Assembly (NCBI GenBank): GCA_014380365.1
Contig: JACMJZ010000014.1
Location: 1-54,419 of the forward strand
Length of the DNA: 54,419 nucleotides
Direction: 5' to 3'
Origin: Pyrinomonadaceae bacterium
Lineage (GTDB): Bacteria; Acidobacteriota; Blastocatellia; Pyrinomonadales; Pyrinomonadaceae
The notes beneath the pieces were generated by a model, which saw only the letters and a program-made list of their open reading frames with translations, made no database searches and had not been told where the DNA came from. Shown one piece after another: positions 1 through 7,868 of the stretch. The position numbers were made by a program, and so were the translations under genes. The stretch's first letter is position 1; each line of letters opens with the position of its first letter.

Positions 1-35
1 CGGATTCTTACGGGCGACGAGTTCCAAACAGAGAG

Positions 36-148
36 TTATCCACTGATTTCGCAGATCACTCAGATTAAAGGAATTAGTTAACAGCCAGCGCCGATGTCGA
101 GAGCTACTCTCGTGTGGAATCTGAGTAATCTGCGTAATCTGCGGATAG
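36..148. repeat. Dispersed long inverted repeat, ATCTGCG family, copy 1
   Basis: Two arms (about 36-71 and 113-148) are imperfect reverse complements. Each arm is made of a reiterated 8-9 nt word of the type TAATCTGCG / CGCAGATTA. A second copy with the same architecture is at 50888-50993, next to rpoD. It lies just upstream of the lipoprotein gene start and has no coding potential that I trust. Such palindromes of short quasi-repeats are probably mobile or recombinogenic intergenic elements; function unknown. Confidence 0.75.
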
Positions 149-222
149 TTTCCATTGACTTGGACCCCCTTTTTGGAATAGAAGCGCACTGCTCTTCCAG
201 TCCCTGCATGTGAGTGTGGTCC

Positions 223-849
223 ATGAAACAAATTCCTGTCCTGCTTTTACTTGGTCTGGTGCTATCGCTGTGCAATCTCGGTGATAAGCTTAAAACCTCT
301 GATAACTCCGGTGGCTCAGGCAAATCGGCTTCGTCCGACTCGGGCGGCGACGCCGAAAAGGCGAGCCCGACTGCTGCCCAGACCGCAGCGCTGTCTGGTG
401 GCACAACAGCTAACTGGGAAAACCAGGGCATGTCCTGGACCGTGCCGCCAAATTGGAAGGAAACCAGCAAAGAGTCGAAATCGCTGCTTTGGCGTTCACC
501 CGGCGGCGGCGACGCGGCGAATTTGATCGTGAGTATCTCGCCGATGGACGAAAGTTTTCCCGTCGACAGCGCGAATCAGGCCTCTTTCGATGGCCAGAAG
601 ACGCGCTTTAAAAACGGCGAAGTCGACGAGCTCAAGTGGTTGGAGATTGATGGACTGAAAGGCGTGCAGTTTCGCGAGTCGGATCCGGAAACACCTGACG
701 GCATTCGGCGGCTCCAATGGTTGGCTTATAGGAAATACGCCGGGCAGGTGCAAGGGATTAATGTGATGCTTTCCACCAGCGGCAAGGATTTTCTGAGACA
801 CCAGGATGCGATGTACGGCGTCTTGTACTCGACGAAGGTCGCCCACTAG
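223..849 (+). CDS. Small putative lipoprotein, function unknown
   Basis: A 208-residue protein when started at the ATG at 223; a GTG three codons upstream is in frame but less likely. The first 16 residues are hydrophobic (IPVLLLLGLVLSL) and end at Cys17, a degenerate lipobox, so export and lipid anchoring are likely but not certain. Residues about 25-65 are a low-complexity Ser/Gly/Ala linker. The remaining 140 residues look like a compact alpha/beta domain starting with a WTVPPNW motif. I do not recognise the family. It is monocistronic as far as can be seen, with a long hairpin right after the stop and a convergent gene beyond it. Confidence 0.7.
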   Translation: MKQIPVLLLLGLVLSLCNLGDKLKTSDNSGGSGKSASSDSGGDAEKASPTAAQTAALSGGTTANWENQGMSWTVPPNWKETSKESKSLLWRSPGGGDAANLIVSISPMDESFPVDSANQASFDGQKTRFKNGEVDELKWLEIDGLKGVQFRESDPETPDGIRRLQWLAYRKYAGQVQGINVMLSTSGKDFLRHQDAMYGVLYSTKVAH

Positions 850-859
850 AGTCTGAATT

Positions 860-930
860 GTAGGGGCGTCCCCTCTGTGGGCGCCCCAACTCGCAGGGAA
901 CAAGGGGCGCCCACGGAGGGACGCCCCTAC
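860..930. repeat. REP-like hairpin between convergent genes
   Basis: Left arm 860-887 (starts GTAGGGGCGTCCC) and right arm 904-930 (ends GGGACGCCCCTAC) are complementary with one insertion and a mismatch or two, separated by about 16 nt. It sits 11 nt after the lipoprotein stop and 52 nt before the end of the convergent gene, so it may also act as a bidirectional transcription barrier. There is no T-tract, so it is not a classical intrinsic terminator. Confidence 0.75.
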
Positions 931-981
931 AACGATTTGGACGCTGCTCGGCGCTGGGCCGCGCCTTTATTTCAAGAGACC

Positions 982-2037
982 TTAATTCTTCTTGATGTAG
1001 TTTCGATGAATCCACGCGTCCTTGTTGGCGCGGTCGCGAGTTTCAAAGAAAATATTCTTCTCGTCCTCGGCGGTGACAAGCCCAACGCGTGCGCTCACTT
1101 CTTTCTCGCTCGCCTTGGCCTTCTCTCCCTCGGCCAGGAAGGATCTAGCATGCTCCGGCTTGGCCGGCGCAAACTTATCCTTTTGAAGTTCAGCGATGGC
1201 CTCAATGGCATTGGCCTTCAACAACTTGGGCCAGAGCTTTTTAAACAGCGAGTTCGACCCATAGACGTCTGCGCTATTTACTTTGCCGTTGATCGCAAAC
1301 ACATAGCCGATCACGTCCTTGCTACCATTCACGATATGCGATAGCGCTTTGATGTAACTATCGGCCGTCTCCTGTACTTTGCGATTCTCAACCGCAAGTT
1401 GCAGGCTCGAGGCCGAAACGGTGGAATTAACCCGGGCGCCAACATTTTGGCTCAACTTGTCCTGGGCCACTGTCACGCTTTCCCACACGCCGCCCTGCGA
1501 ATTCGAACGCTTGGCAGCAAGCTTAATCTCTTTCGTGGACACGAAATCAGACGAACTGCTGAAAACGGTCGAGCGTTCATTCCCGCGACCACTCCAGCGC
1601 CCGTGTTCAACGCAAAAAGCGGCAATTGGCATTTTGCCGGAACGACGCGGCACGATTAGATCGACGCCAATCATGCGGTCCTGTTGCCCACCCTTAACGA
1701 TGTCACCCGACTGAACGTAGATATCTTCGTCGGAAAGATTTTGAATGGAGAGCTCGTTAACGCTCTTCGTCTCGTAAACCACCACCTTCTTTTGCACCAT
1801 CGCTTCCTGCAATGTCAGGAACGTTTTCCCCTCAAACATGTTCTTGCCATGTACGAGAAAGATAGTGAGGTTATTGTGCGTGAACGGCCCTGAAAGGCGG
1901 TAATCTCCAGCCTGAATCTGCGCTGGTTTGAGTATGCGACCAGTGCCCCTTCGTTGCGCATTGATCACCATGCCCACGCCCGCAACCACTGAAAACAGAA
2001 CTAACCCGAGTGTTAATACAAACGCTTCCTTCTTCAT
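982..2037 (-). CDS. ARPP-1 (DUF6569)-like exported protein
   Basis: A 351-residue protein with a start well supported by an AAGGAGA site just upstream of the ATG. Residues 5-27 form a hydrophobic N-terminal signal or anchor (VLTLGLVLFSVVAGVGMVI), so the rest is probably periplasmic. The segment around residues 55-160, with VNELSIQNLSDEDIYVQSGD and the following KGGQQDRMI and CVEHGRW words, matches what I remember of the ARPP-1 domain (DUF6569), a family of unknown biochemical role found in Acidobacteriota and Bacteroidota. The C-terminal third is helical and charged. It is convergent with the upstream lipoprotein and has no operon partner. The family call rests on motif memory only. Confidence 0.7.
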   Translation of the reverse strand: MKKEAFVLTLGLVLFSVVAGVGMVINAQRRGTGRILKPAQIQAGDYRLSGPFTHNNLTIFLVHGKNMFEGKTFLTLQEAMVQKKVVVYETKSVNELSIQNLSDEDIYVQSGDIVKGGQQDRMIGVDLIVPRRSGKMPIAAFCVEHGRWSGRGNERSTVFSSSSDFVSTKEIKLAAKRSNSQGGVWESVTVAQDKLSQNVGARVNSTVSASSLQLAVENRKVQETADSYIKALSHIVNGSKDVIGYVFAINGKVNSADVYGSNSLFKKLWPKLLKANAIEAIAELQKDKFAPAKPEHARSFLAEGEKAKASEKEVSARVGLVTAEDEKNIFFETRDRANKDAWIHRNYIKKN

Positions 2038-2660
2038 TCTCTTGTCTCCTTAGAGCCCCTGGGCGGCTCCGCTTTGGAGGGCTGCTTTTTTGGCAGCTCT
2101 CGTTTTAGCAAGTTGGGCCATTACACGCCGACTCCTTCATCGCTCTGCTCTAGCGGAACGGTTCTCTCCAGTTTCTCGATTACCGGCAGACACAGTCCTG
2201 CCTGACCGCTTAATGGCCCAACCCTGCAAATAAAATTCTTTACGGGGAGATCGACTGGGAGACTCCCCTTGAAAATCCCCCTGGAAGTCTGGGGAGACTG
2301 TGGGCGTTAGTACCTAACTGGTTGGTAGAACGAGGTTGGGGAGTGTTCTTGCACTGAGACGAGCATAGCAGGTCGGATCGTTGCCACAACATCAATCTGT
2401 CATTGGCAGATCATGGTGAGGCAAGTGAATTGCTATTCCTGTTCGGTCAGATCTGAAACGCTTTGGGAGCTCAATGCATTTCTATTGCAGACCAATCTGC
2501 TGCCGGCCCTCATTACGATCCCCAAAAGAAAGCATTCCTCACCCCCCGGCTGACGCTCGTTTGAGAGAATCAACCGAGCGTCAGCACCACATTGAGCAAC
2601 CCTATTTGATGACGGAGCGATACTGGAATTGAAATATTAGGGATTGCGCGCGGAGGCGAG
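2038..2660. other. Intergenic stretch, 0.6 kb, no gene seen
   Basis: The DNA between the ARPP-1-like gene start and the stop of the winged-helix gene shows no credible coding sequence. It holds a perfect 11-bp inverted repeat (GCTGACGCTCG at 2549-2559 with its complement at 2575-2585), located about 75 nt downstream of the winged-helix gene on its own strand. It lacks a T-tract, so a terminator role is only possible. Short GGGGAG/CTCCCC complementary runs lie near 2246-2300. Confidence 0.5.
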
Positions 2661-4640
2661 TTAAGCAAAGTCTCTGATTAGCACGATGTCCCTGATTTTT
2701 GACCCGCGCGAGACTATTAGTTGTCCTTCGTCGTCCCAGTCGTAGTTAAAAATCGCGTCTTCGGTAAAGTTAGTAGTCTGAGTAGGTGGCGAACCATCGA
2801 GGGGTTGTTGCCAGATGTTAGAGACTCCACGGAACCGGTCGAGGTAATTGAGCGACTCGCCGTCCGGCGACCAGCGGATCGCCTGATGGTAAGGAAAAGG
2901 AATGGCAAAGACCATCAGGGGTGCGCCACCATTCGCGTCCAGCACAGCTATCTTCCATTTATCGGCTTCGTCTTTGCGATATGTACAAGCGATGCGCTTG
3001 CCGTCAGTTGACACAACTGCCTTAATCGCCATTCCCTCGTGCGTCAACTGCTGCGGTGGGCCTCCGTCAATTGGGATTCGCCAGAGTGTGTTTCGAGCCT
3101 TGCCCTGAGGCGTATACACGATAGATCTACCGTCTGGAGCAATACTGGGGTAGCTCTCTCCATCGCCAAAAGTTAACTGCTTCCTATTGCTCCCATCGGC
3201 GTCAATACGCCAGATGTGATGTATGCCACCCTCGGCCGATACAAAGGTGACGAAGCGACCATCACGCGAAACAGAAGGAAAAAGACAACCGTCGTTGGTT
3301 AGCCGTTTGGCATCAGAGCCGTCGACATTCATGCTCCACAGGTCCGGCTGTTGATTCTCTGTTAAAGCGTAAAAAACCCGTCCGTTGGCCGCCACAGCCA
3401 GCCCGTCAAAACCTTCGGTGCGCCCCGAAGTAATGCGCCGCGGAGCGCCGGCGGCAGGCACAATCCAGATATTAGCCAACGCATCGGTCTGCATCGTAAC
3501 GAGCGTTGGTGGGTTTTGGGCCAGGCTTAACTCCTCGTAGCTGTTGGTGTCGTTTGTAATTCGCTGGGCTTCGCAATCGGGATATGGGAGGAGCCAGATT
3601 TGAAGCGAATTGGAATTTAGGGCCGTTGCTGAAAAGTAGAGACTGCTGCCGTCTTTGTTCCACCCCACCGCGCGCAGATCTTTCCATTCCCATGAGCAGA
3701 GTTCGATGGGGTCGGCGCCGTTTACTGGTACTGCGAAGAGCGTGAACTCCAACTTGTTGCTGCGGCTGGCCCCGACGGCGATCAACTTGCCGTCTGGCGA
3801 CCACGAAGGGCTGGAGAACGAGAACTTATTCGGGTGCTGACGAGAGGCCAATTCTCTTTCATGCGTGCCATCAGTGTTGGCAACGATAATTGCATCTCGA
3901 TGCTGACCTGGAAAACTCCGCACGAAAGCCATCTGAAGACCGTCGGGCGAAAGAGCGATTGGCGAATCGATGTTAACTAACACACGCTGCGGTTCTTGTG
4001 ATTGCCCGCCGCGCACCGCCACGCGATGCAAGACATTGATAGTGCTATTGGACTGAGCGGAGATGTAATACAGACACTTTGCGTCAGCAGTGAAGCGCAG
4101 GCCCCAGCACAATTCCGGATCGGGCGGGACTACTTCCCACTTTTCACCCGAATCAAGTTTCCAAATCCACAAGCTGTGATTGCCTGCCTCGATGGGCACG
4201 TATGCGAGTAATCGCGCATCGCCCGAAATCGCAACATCCAGAATACGCCCGGCATAAGTCAGCCGAACGATCTTCATAGAACTGAAGCTCTCGCTAATCG
4301 GCCGCTCGTTTCCACCGGCCTTCACCAGAGGCACAAAACGGTAGCCCCGCTTCGGCACGGTTTCAATGAAGGTGGCTCCCGTGTCGCTGTCTCCGAGCGC
4401 CCCTCGCAAGACCGAGATAGTGACGGTCAGATTGGAATCCTCCACGATCACGTCGGCCCAGAGACTTTCAATCATCTCCCTTCGAGAAACTACTTTCCCC
4501 GCCTGTCGCACCAGAAGCTCGAGAGCTTGAAGCGCTTTCGGCGTTAGCGGAAGAATTACACCCTTCTGCCGCAGTACCCCTTCATTGGTGTCTAACTCAA
4601 AATCACCAAACCTATATTTCTCACGGCGCCTTTGAACCAT
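2661..4640 (-). CDS. Winged-helix DNA-binding protein with TolB-like beta-propeller repeats
   Basis: A 659-residue protein. Residues 8-105 are an OmpR/CadC-type winged helix (YRFGDFELD start, LTPKALQALELLV, ETVPKRGYRFV end). From about residue 125 on come repeated WSPDGK / ISPDGR / VSRDGRF words typical of PD40 (TolB/WD-like) blades, about a dozen in all. No clear transmembrane helix separates the two parts, unlike CadC, so it may be a cytosolic regulator whose propeller binds a ligand or partner. The architecture is common and heavily paralogous in Acidobacteriota. A good sigma70-type promoter lies 27 nt or more upstream (see 4667-4695). No neighbour shares its strand closely, so its target is unknown. 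Confidence 0.88.
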   Translation of the reverse strand: MVQRRREKYRFGDFELDTNEGVLRQKGVILPLTPKALQALELLVRQAGKVVSRREMIESLWADVIVEDSNLTVTISVLRGALGDSDTGATFIETVPKRGYRFVPLVKAGGNERPISESFSSMKIVRLTYAGRILDVAISGDARLLAYVPIEAGNHSLWIWKLDSGEKWEVVPPDPELCWGLRFTADAKCLYYISAQSNSTINVLHRVAVRGGQSQEPQRVLVNIDSPIALSPDGLQMAFVRSFPGQHRDAIIVANTDGTHERELASRQHPNKFSFSSPSWSPDGKLIAVGASRSNKLEFTLFAVPVNGADPIELCSWEWKDLRAVGWNKDGSSLYFSATALNSNSLQIWLLPYPDCEAQRITNDTNSYEELSLAQNPPTLVTMQTDALANIWIVPAAGAPRRITSGRTEGFDGLAVAANGRVFYALTENQQPDLWSMNVDGSDAKRLTNDGCLFPSVSRDGRFVTFVSAEGGIHHIWRIDADGSNRKQLTFGDGESYPSIAPDGRSIVYTPQGKARNTLWRIPIDGGPPQQLTHEGMAIKAVVSTDGKRIACTYRKDEADKWKIAVLDANGGAPLMVFAIPFPYHQAIRWSPDGESLNYLDRFRGVSNIWQQPLDGSPPTQTTNFTEDAIFNYDWDDEGQLIVSRGSKIRDIVLIRDFA

Positions 4641-4666
4641 AGCTCTTTTAGTGTTTTACCGCTTAT

Positions 4667-4695
4667 TTAATATTTTCTTAAGGATTTGCAGTCAA
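4667..4695 (-). promoter_or_regulatory. Sigma70-type promoter for the winged-helix/TolB gene
   Basis: On the minus strand a -35 TTGACT (4690-4695) and a -10 TATTAA (4667-4672) are separated by exactly 17 nt. The spacer and downstream region are AT-rich, unlike the surroundings. The predicted start of transcription is near 4660, about 20 nt before the ATG, leaving a short leader. Confidence 0.65.
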
Positions 4696-4774
4696 TGTAC
4701 TTGTATTGTGACCTCTACCACCGGGGAGGGTATCACCCCCCGCTATCGTGTCCCTTACTTATTCACGCTCCTCA

Positions 4775-4812
4775 GCTGCCCGCTATCGCTCACCCCAGCA
4801 GTAGCGGGCAGC
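4775..4812. repeat. REP-like inverted repeat
   Basis: Perfect 11-bp arms GCTGCCCGCTA and TAGCGGGCAGC with a 16-nt loop. It lies in the promoter-side intergenic region of the winged-helix gene. No T-tract follows on either strand. Confidence 0.6.
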
Positions 4813-5737
4813 ATTGTATCTGTGCGCTTTATCGAAACCAAAGCAAATTTGAAACGGGGGCAACGCTGAGGGGCTGTCTCGTTAAGAAAACCCAAATAGC
4901 AGGTCCTCGGGCTGGAGGCGAGACTTGCGTATGGAAGAGCAGCGGGGGCCTCCACAAGTTGGTCTCCGGCTAATTAAGTGGCCAACAGAAATCATTAGTG
5001 ATTTGATTGAAGGCGCCAGGGATCCAATGTTGACGAAATCCGTGAGCTGAACGAACACAGAAAAATCGCTTGTTACCGTTAGTTGCTGTACCCATTGTTC
5101 TGACCGTAAACGCCAGCTCGAGCGCTCCCTTTCAATACGCCAGTCGATGGCAACGAACGCTCATTGCGCCTGGGTACGTTGAGCCGTCAACGCAGCACCG
5201 ACAGGCGGCAGTTAGAAGAGTCACGCGGAAGCCCGCAAGATTTACTTTCCGGGTGCGAATGACCTCGGTGCCCTTGAATGCTTAGGAATCTCGGGCCTTA
5301 AACTGGTATGGCAAATAGCGACATTTCATTTCATCTTCGCCATTTCGGTAACGCGGGAGTGCGGTTCGAGGCTACATCTGGCTTCGGCATGAAAGGTTTT
5401 GAGCTCGCCAATCAGATCCAATAGAGATGGATTTTTCTGTGGAAGGACTTGGTGGAACCCCTTAGTCCAAGTTGCACACGTTGGGATCTCTAAGTCGGCT
5501 GACAGCGACCTTGACACCTTTTGTCCGGAAGTCTAGTGTGTGCGGGTCCATCAACCAGAGCGCCAGCAGCTCCACTCCATCCTTTTTCCATCGAGTTTTT
5601 TACTGTGTTTGGGTCATGAAGGGCTTGACCAAACGCTTCCATTCTTGAGGTCGGTTCTTGAACTGATGCCTAAGTCTTAGGTCTCCGTAACCTCGTGCCG
5701 ACCAGAGATCGAGAACATCCAAAAGGAGGATCTTGTT

Positions 5738-7501
5738 ATGCTACCGAAATGGACAGTGATGGTTCACCTTGCGGGTGATAACAACTTAAGCGCCGAGTGT
5801 GTCTACGCTCTCACCGAGATGAGGAGAATTGGCTCAAACAAGGATGTCGCTGTCATTGCGAACCTCAACACCAGTGTCCACAGCGCCACCAGCTTGTTCA
5901 TAACTAAAGGAAACACCCCTGGGGAAACAAACGAAAAGTTAGTGAAATCGCGAGATCTGCGGCTAGAGAGGGAGGCTGTGGCCCTAGCTCGATCAGCAAA
6001 CAGGCGCGCCGGCAACACCGGGGAAGGCGACGGAGGTCCCGTGCGGAAGTCGTATTTCGATTCCATTTTTGATTTTTTTCAGGAGTGTGTCACCAACTAT
6101 CCGGCTCAACACTACATGGTTGTGCTGTCCGGCCACGGAGCCGGCGTCATTGGTAACTTTTTGCCGGAGGAAGAAGGGGATCGCATAGACAGCTTGACCA
6201 TAATCAGCATGGCTCAACTTGTAGCAAAGGTCGCGGGCGCAATTAGAACTCAGAATGGTCTGTCGGAAAAGGTTCAGGCCATTGACATCCTGGGCTTGGA
6301 CAATTGCCTGATGAGCATGACCGAAGTCGCCTACATAGTTAACAACTCTGCAAAGGTGATGATCGGCGCGGAAGGGTTTGAGCCCATGGCTGGCTGGCCC
6401 TACGCCCGCGTGCTTGATGCAGTGAGGGACCTTGCCAGAGACACGGCCAACGGTGGGACACTCGCCCAGGTGAAAGATCTCTCCAAGAGAATTGTATGCG
6501 ACTACGTCAATCACTATCGAGATTACCAGGCGGCAGGCGTCTCCGTTGACCTATCGGCCTGTGACCTCAGCCAAAGTGAGGAGCTCATGTGGGCAGTTAA
6601 CAGTCTGGCCCAAGTGCTACTAGAGTACTTGCCAGATCACGAACTGGATAACGGTCATGGCAAAACCGCTGAGTTAAGAAACGCGCTTGTGCTTGCGCAT
6701 TGGGAGGCGCAACCCTATAAGAACGAGCAGTACACAGACCTCTATGACTTCTGCGAGCGTTTGAAGTTCTATTGCGGGCTTTACGATGTCAGAAGGGCGT
6801 GCCAGAACGTGATGAATGTGATCAGCGGCAGCGAATACGAAGAGGAAGCGATGGAGGCGGACAACGCCTTCTCTGCCCTGGTCGGTGTCAAGGGCCAGAC
6901 TAAGGACAATCCAATTAGTAATTTCCAGAAGATGCCGGGCTTCATCCTCAAGTCCTGCTATAGCGGGCTGACGGTGCAATACTCGTTTGGCGTGTCAATC
7001 TACTTTCCATGGGCAGAGGAGCCCGCGGCCTTGGGTGAATACCAGAATGTCTATTTCGCGGAGAATTCACGCTGGATAGAATTCCTGAGGGCATATTTCA
7101 AAGCGACAAAACGCAACGTGCGGCCAGGCCGAAACATGTTAGCCGGGCGGCCAGATCTACTGCGCAGTTTCGATGAAGAGGTGACTGGCGAACTCTTTAA
7201 CGTCGCAAGCAACAGCGGACCAGTCTTTCCAAGCAATCGGAACGGCTCCGTAAATAAGAACGGCTCCGTAAACAAGAATGGCTCAGTGAACAAAGACTTG
7301 GGAAACTTCATCGGCAGCATGAGAAATCCGCCCATCGAATTCGATGAGTGTGTCTGTGAAGTTGATCCTTCGAGCAATGGCGGGACTCAAGATAAGGCCG
7401 CCAAGCAGAAGGGCAAGGATGCCAGAATTACCGCGTCTTCCGGTAAAGCGAAGTCAGTTGCAACGAGAAAAAGTGTGAAGAGAGCTAGATCTTCAAGGTA
7501 A
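5738..7501 (+). CDS. Clostripain-like C11 family cysteine peptidase
   Basis: A 587-residue protein preceded by a near-perfect AAAGGAGG site 8 nt from the ATG. The N-terminus KWTVMVHLAGDNNLS is the hallmark of the clostripain (C11) family, clan CD like caspases. The expected catalytic dyad is visible: His133 in LSGHGAG and Cys190 in LDNCLMS. No signal peptide is seen, so it is probably cytoplasmic. After the catalytic region (to about residue 455) comes a linker with three exact six-residue repeats NGSVNK (residues 502-519), then a tail rich in Lys/Arg/Ser. C11 enzymes cleave after basic residues and often self-process at such sites; that self-cleavage happens here is inference. A decayed C11 N-terminus follows, then the TPR-CHAT gene, another clan CD protease. 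Confidence 0.9.
   Translation: MLPKWTVMVHLAGDNNLSAECVYALTEMRRIGSNKDVAVIANLNTSVHSATSLFITKGNTPGETNEKLVKSRDLRLEREAVALARSANRRAGNTGEGDGGPVRKSYFDSIFDFFQECVTNYPAQHYMVVLSGHGAGVIGNFLPEEEGDRIDSLTIISMAQLVAKVAGAIRTQNGLSEKVQAIDILGLDNCLMSMTEVAYIVNNSAKVMIGAEGFEPMAGWPYARVLDAVRDLARDTANGGTLAQVKDLSKRIVCDYVNHYRDYQAAGVSVDLSACDLSQSEELMWAVNSLAQVLLEYLPDHELDNGHGKTAELRNALVLAHWEAQPYKNEQYTDLYDFCERLKFYCGLYDVRRACQNVMNVISGSEYEEEAMEADNAFSALVGVKGQTKDNPISNFQKMPGFILKSCYSGLTVQYSFGVSIYFPWAEEPAALGEYQNVYFAENSRWIEFLRAYFKATKRNVRPGRNMLAGRPDLLRSFDEEVTGELFNVASNSGPVFPSNRNGSVNKNGSVNKNGSVNKDLGNFIGSMRNPPIEFDECVCEVDPSSNGGTQDKAAKQKGKDARITASSGKAKSVATRKSVKRARSSR
7241..7294 (+). repeat. Three in-frame 18-nt tandem repeats inside the C11 gene
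   Basis: Three adjacent 18-nt units (7241-7258, 7259-7276, 7277-7294) each encode NGSVNK. The first two units differ at one base; the third has several synonymous changes. The array lies in the linker between the catalytic part and the basic tail and could vary in copy number by slippage. Confidence 0.9.
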
Positions 7502-7530
7502 CATCCGATGCACAGCAAGCGTCGCACTGT

Positions 7531-7674
7531 ATGCTCGTCACAGGTTCTGCAAAACTGAAAGGAGTTTGGCGCTTGCACGGCCTGAAAGAACGGCAATGGA
7601 CGGTGATGGTCTACATGGCCGGCGAAGAAGTAGCCCAAACAAGGAAATGCAAAATGCCAGCAAATCTGAAATAG
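7531..7674 (+). pseudogene. Decayed second C11 peptidase N-terminus
   Basis: A 47-codon frame from an ATG at 7531 contains RQWTVMVYMAGEE (7591-7629), clearly the clostripain start motif seen also in the intact gene 1.8 kb upstream (KWTVMVHLAGDNN). The similarity stops after about 13 residues and the frame ends at a TAG at 7672. No His or Cys catalytic motif follows in any frame before the CHAT gene. It is best read as the remnant of a duplicated or deleted C11 gene. It could instead be a short expressed peptide, but no strong ribosome site is seen at 7531. Confidence 0.65.
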
Positions 7675-7705
7675 CCGCATGAAGGCTATTCCAGACCGGC
7701 TTTGA

Positions 7706-7727
7706 ATAACCGCAGGGTTATGTTTTT
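7706..7727 (+). terminator. Weak intrinsic terminator candidate
   Basis: ATAACC (7706-7711), loop GCAG, GGTTAT (7716-7721), then GTTTTT. The stem is only six base pairs and AT-rich. Its place between the C11 remnant and the CHAT gene fits a transcript end. Confidence 0.35.
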
Positions 7728-7868
7728 AACTGGCGGCGCGGTTGACTCGGACCTCAACGAAAGGAGTCTCAGATATCCATTGAAACGAACTCCCCCGAGA
7801 ATCAGCAAAACATCTGCCAGTACTCTGCAAAGTAGTTTGGTTGGCCCGCAAATTAGGCATGGGAGCCA

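Larger units (their letters stand above)
4641..5737. other. Long intergenic region, 1.1 kb, without a convincing gene
   Basis: It is bounded by the divergent winged-helix gene and the C11 peptidase gene. Reading frames of 60-95 codons exist, but none shows a signal peptide, recognisable motif or good ribosome site together. It holds a perfect 11-bp inverted repeat (4775-4785 with 4802-4812, GCTGCCCGCTA arms). Near the 3' end is a 13-nt odd palindrome CCTAAGTCTTAGG (5669-5681) some 56 nt before the C11 start, a possible operator. It may contain decayed genes or an unrecognised RNA. Confidence 0.5.

Noticed and set aside
5326-5517. A 63-codon minus-strand frame upstream of the C11 gene
   Set aside because: No recognisable motif and no ribosome site; kept only as part of the unexplained gap.
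7241-7294. Tandem repeats as a CRISPR-like array
   Set aside because: The units are adjacent, in frame and encode protein; there are no spacers.
7387-7680. A 97-codon minus-strand frame after the C11 gene
   Set aside because: It is antisense to the C11 tail and to the C11 relic, which explains its coding-like look.
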